From NCBI GenBank assembly GCA_045801465.1, contig JBJMSU010000084.1, positions 1-11,502 of the forward strand: a stretch of DNA of 11,502 bases, given 5' to 3'. Positions 9,003 through 11,502 of this stretch are shown one piece after another (the stretch's first letter is position 1; each line of letters begins with the position of its first letter). The translations under genes were made by a program, and so were the position numbers. Under the pieces are notes generated by a model, which ran no database searches, was not told the origin of the DNA, and saw nothing but the letters and a program-made list of their open reading frames with translations. The stretch comes from DATFWC01 sp045801465 (GTDB taxonomy: Bacteria; Pseudomonadota; Alphaproteobacteria; Rhizobiales; Xanthobacteraceae).

Positions 9003-9008
9003 TATAAT
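9003..9008 (+). promoter_or_regulatory. Candidate gyrA -10 element
   Basis: TATAAT matches the -10 consensus exactly and lies 31 bases before the TTG start. No good -35 hexamer lies 16-18 bases upstream and there is no extended -10 TG, so an activator may be needed, or the true promoter is elsewhere. Confidence 0.4.
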
Positions 9009-9027
9009 TTGCACTGCAAGACACCCC

Positions 9028-9032
9028 AGGAA
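9028..9032 (+). promoter_or_regulatory. gyrA ribosome binding site that decides the TTG start
   Basis: AGGAA ends 7 bases before TTG at 9040. The next in-frame ATG is codon 26 (9115), inside the conserved EEMKRSYLDYAMSVI block, so an internal ATG start would cut the conserved domain. This supports the TTG. Confidence 0.65.
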
Positions 9033-9039
9033 TTTGCCC

Positions 9040-11502
9040 TTGTCGGATACCGAAGACCCCGGCCGGGAGGACCAAGGTCCCTCGGATGTGCGCCCTGTTT
9101 CGATCGCGGAGGAGATGAAGCGCTCCTACCTCGATTACGCCATGAGCGTGATCGTGGCGCGCGCGCTGCCCGACGCGCGCGACGGGCTCAAGCCCGTGCA
9201 CCGCCGTATCCTCTATTCGATGCAGGAGAACGGGCACACCCCCGACAAGAAATACGTGAAATCGGCGCGCATCGTCGGCGACGTGATGGGAAGGTATCAC
9301 CCGCACGGCGACCAGGCGATCTATGACGCGCTGGTGCGCATGGCGCAGGATTTCTCCATGCGCCTGCCGCTGATCGACGGCCAGGGCAATTTCGGCTCGG
9401 TCGACGGCGATCCGCCGGCGGCCATGCGCTACACGGAATCGCGGCTCGCCCGGCCGGCCATGGCGCTGCTCGAGGACATCGACAAGGACACGGTCGATTT
9501 CCAGCCCAACTACGACGGCAGCGAAAGTGAGCCGGTGGTCTTGCCGGCGCGGTTTCCCAACCTCCTGGTCAATGGGGCCGGCGGCATCGCGGTCGGCATG
9601 GCGACCAACATTCCGCCGCACAATCTCGGCGAGGTGATCGACGCCTGCACCGCTCTCATCGACGATCCCGGCTTAACCATCGACGACCTCAACGCCATCG
9701 TGCCCGGGCCTGATTTCCCCACCGGCGGCATCATTCTCGGCCGCGCCGGCATCCGCGCCGCCTACCATCTCGGCCGCGGCTCGATCGTCATGCGCGGCAA
9801 GGTCGAGTTCGAGACCCTGCGCGGCGACCGCGAGGCGATCATCATCAGCGAGATTCCCTATCAGGTGAACAAGGCCGCGATGGTCGAGAAGATCGGCGAG
9901 CTGTGGCGCGAGAAGAAGATCGAGGGCATCGCCGCGCTGCGCGATGAATCCGACCGCCAGGGCTATCGCGTGGTGGTCGAGCTTAAGCGCGACGCCATGC
10001 CGGACGTGGTCCTCAACCAGCTCTACCGCTACACGCCGCTGCAATCGACCTTCGGCGCCAATATGGTGGCGCTCGATGCCGGCCGGCCGCAGGTGATGAC
10101 CCTGAAGGACCTGCTCGCGTCCTTCATCGCCTTCCGCGAAGAGGTCATCTCGCGCCGGACCAAGCATCTGCTCGGCAAGGCGCGCGACCGCGCCCATATC
10201 CTGGTGGGCCTGGCGATCGCGGTCGCCAATATCGACGAGGTGATCCGCCTGATCCGCGCCGCGCCCGATCCCAATGCGGCGCGGGAAGCCTTGATGGAAC
10301 GCGACTGGCCGGCTACCGACGTGGCGCCGCTGATGGTGCTGATCGACGATCCGCGCCACCGCATCACGTCGGCCGGCACGGCGCGGCTTTCGGCGGAGCA
10401 GGCCAAGGCGATCCTCGACCTTCGGCTCCAGCGCCTCACCGCGCTCGGTCGCGACGAGATCGCCGCCGAGCTCGACAAGCTCGCCGAGGAGATCACCGAC
10501 TACCTCGACATCCTGCGCTCACGCGCCCGCATCCTGACGATCGTCAAGGACGAGCTCGCTGCCGTGAAGGCAGATTTCGCCACGCCGCGCCGGACCGTCT
10601 TCCTCGATCAGGAAGGCGAGATGGAGGACGAGGACCTGATCCAGCGCGAGGACATGGTCGTCACGGTGTCCCATCTCGGCTATGTCAAACGGGTGCCGCT
10701 CTCGAACTATCGAGCGCAGAAGCGGGGCGGCAAGGGCCGCGCCGGCATGCAGACGCGCGAAGAGGACTTCGTCACCCGTCTGTTCGTCGCCTCGACCCAT
10801 ACGCCGGTGCTGTTCTTCTCCTCGCGCGGCCAGGTCTACAAGGAAAAGGTATGGCGGCTGCCGCTTGCGGCCCCGCAGGCGCGCGGCAAGGCGCTCATCA
10901 ACATCCTGCCGCTGGAGCAGGGCGAGAACATCACCACCATCATGCCGCTGCCCGAGGACGAAAGCTCTTGGGGTGCCTTCGACGTCATGTTCGCGACCAC
11001 GCGCGGCACGGTCCGGCGGAACAAGCTGTCCGACTTCGTCGACGTGCGGCGCTCCGGCATCATCGCCATGAAGCTCGCCGAGGGCGAGGGCATCGTCGAC
11101 GTGCAGGTCTGTTCGGAGAAGGACGACGTGCTGCTGACGACCGCGCAGGGCCAGTGCATCCGCTTCGCGGTCACCGACGTGCGGGTGTTCCAGGGCCGCA
11201 CCTCGATGGGCGTGCGCGGCATCAATCTTGCCGACGGCGACCGCGTGATCTCGCAATCCATCCTGCGCCATCTCGACGTCAGCGCCGAGGAGCGCATGGC
11301 TTATCTGAAACGCGCCAACGCCGTGCGCCGAAGTCAGAACGGCGAGGAGCTGGAGGAGGCCGCGGTGGACGCCGAGGAGGCGCAGGAGACGGCGGCGAAC
11401 ACGATTGAGCTTGGCGAACAGCGCTATGTCGAAATGTCGGCGGCCGAGCAGTTCATCCTCACGGTGTCGGAGCGCGGCTACGGCAAGCGCTCGTCGTCCT
11501 AC
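9040..11502 (+). CDS. gyrA: DNA gyrase subunit A (3' end outside window)
   Basis: GyrA cuts and rejoins DNA in the GyrA2GyrB2 complex, which introduces negative supercoils using ATP hydrolysed by GyrB. From the TTG start, 821 codons are read without a stop to the right edge; alphaproteobacterial GyrA is about 900 or more residues, so only the end is missing. The breakage-reunion domain has SYLDYAMSVIVARALPD (29-45), the catalytic Tyr131 in AAMRYTES (E. coli Tyr122) and the quinolone region HPHGDQAIYD (87-96). The GyrA box QKRGGKG (560-566) in the C-terminal domain separates it from topoisomerase IV ParC. Gln92 takes the place of E. coli Ser83, while Asp96 (Asp87) is kept. A Glu-rich insertion lies at about 769-784 in the C-terminal domain. 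The TTG start is supported by AGGAA upstream. Confidence 0.97.
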   Translation, partial: MSDTEDPGREDQGPSDVRPVSIAEEMKRSYLDYAMSVIVARALPDARDGLKPVHRRILYSMQENGHTPDKKYVKSARIVGDVMGRYHPHGDQAIYDALVRMAQDFSMRLPLIDGQGNFGSVDGDPPAAMRYTESRLARPAMALLEDIDKDTVDFQPNYDGSESEPVVLPARFPNLLVNGAGGIAVGMATNIPPHNLGEVIDACTALIDDPGLTIDDLNAIVPGPDFPTGGIILGRAGIRAAYHLGRGSIVMRGKVEFETLRGDREAIIISEIPYQVNKAAMVEKIGELWREKKIEGIAALRDESDRQGYRVVVELKRDAMPDVVLNQLYRYTPLQSTFGANMVALDAGRPQVMTLKDLLASFIAFREEVISRRTKHLLGKARDRAHILVGLAIAVANIDEVIRLIRAAPDPNAAREALMERDWPATDVAPLMVLIDDPRHRITSAGTARLSAEQAKAILDLRLQRLTALGRDEIAAELDKLAEEITDYLDILRSRARILTIVKDELAAVKADFATPRRTVFLDQEGEMEDEDLIQREDMVVTVSHLGYVKRVPLSNYRAQKRGGKGRAGMQTREEDFVTRLFVASTHTPVLFFSSRGQVYKEKVWRLPLAAPQARGKALINILPLEQGENITTIMPLPEDESSWGAFDVMFATTRGTVRRNKLSDFVDVRRSGIIAMKLAEGEGIVDVQVCSEKDDVLLTTAQGQCIRFAVTDVRVFQGRTSMGVRGINLADGDRVISQSILRHLDVSAEERMAYLKRANAVRRSQNGEELEEAAVDAEEAQETAANTIELGEQRYVEMSAAEQFILTVSERGYGKRSSSY

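Larger units (their letters stand above)
8755..9039 (+). other. Intergenic region before gyrA
   Basis: Apart from the possible minus-strand relic, this 285-bp stretch holds an inverted repeat with two GANTC sites (8937-8998), a TATAAT close to the gyrA start, TTGACC at 8914-8919 as an isolated -35-like hexamer, and the gyrA ribosome binding site. No terminator with a T-run was seen after the DUF2306 gene. Confidence 0.55.

Overview
The window looks like a chromosomal segment of an alphaproteobacterium, most likely in the Hyphomicrobiales (Bradyrhizobium/Xanthobacteraceae-like). The grounds are high GC with strong G/C third-position bias, two perfect alphaproteobacterial LexA boxes (GAAC-N7-GAAC), a UvrA with the alphaproteobacterial CPVSGF variant, a GyrA with a non-serine residue at the quinolone position, and an Azospirillum-type phenylpyruvate/indolepyruvate decarboxylase. 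These are family-level impressions from reading, not database results.

Left part (1-5192, all genes on the minus strand; transcription runs right to left): a coiled-coil rod protein (5192-3726), a 255-bp structured gap, uvrA (3470-369), a DUF4258-like small protein 10 bp after uvrA, and the first 11 codons of a translationally coupled partner at the left edge. uvrA carries an in-frame palindromic insertion: two inverted copies of a G/C-rich palindrome around a short core, bounded by a perfect 11-bp terminal inverted repeat. It adds 49 codons just before the first zinc module.

Middle (5193-5505): a divergent control region between the coiled-coil gene and ssb. It holds a LexA box overlapping a probable extended -10 promoter, and two identical DnaA-box-like 9-mers.

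Right part (5506-11502, plus strand): ssb, a GYD-domain protein, an ipdC-like TPP-dependent decarboxylase, a four-helix DUF2306-type membrane protein, a 285-bp gap with a possible minus-strand gene relic and a gyrA control region, and gyrA from a TTG start, running off the right edge after 821 codons.

Together the core is a genome-maintenance neighbourhood: excision repair (uvrA), single-strand DNA protection (ssb) and gyrase (gyrA). uvrA and ssb each have their own LexA box and so are expected to be SOS genes. The coiled-coil gene sits between them and faces the ssb LexA box, and the DUF4258 pair may be read through from uvrA. The ipdC, GYD and DUF2306 genes look like accessory cargo between ssb and gyrA. 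No tRNA, rRNA, CRISPR array or intact transposase gene was seen.
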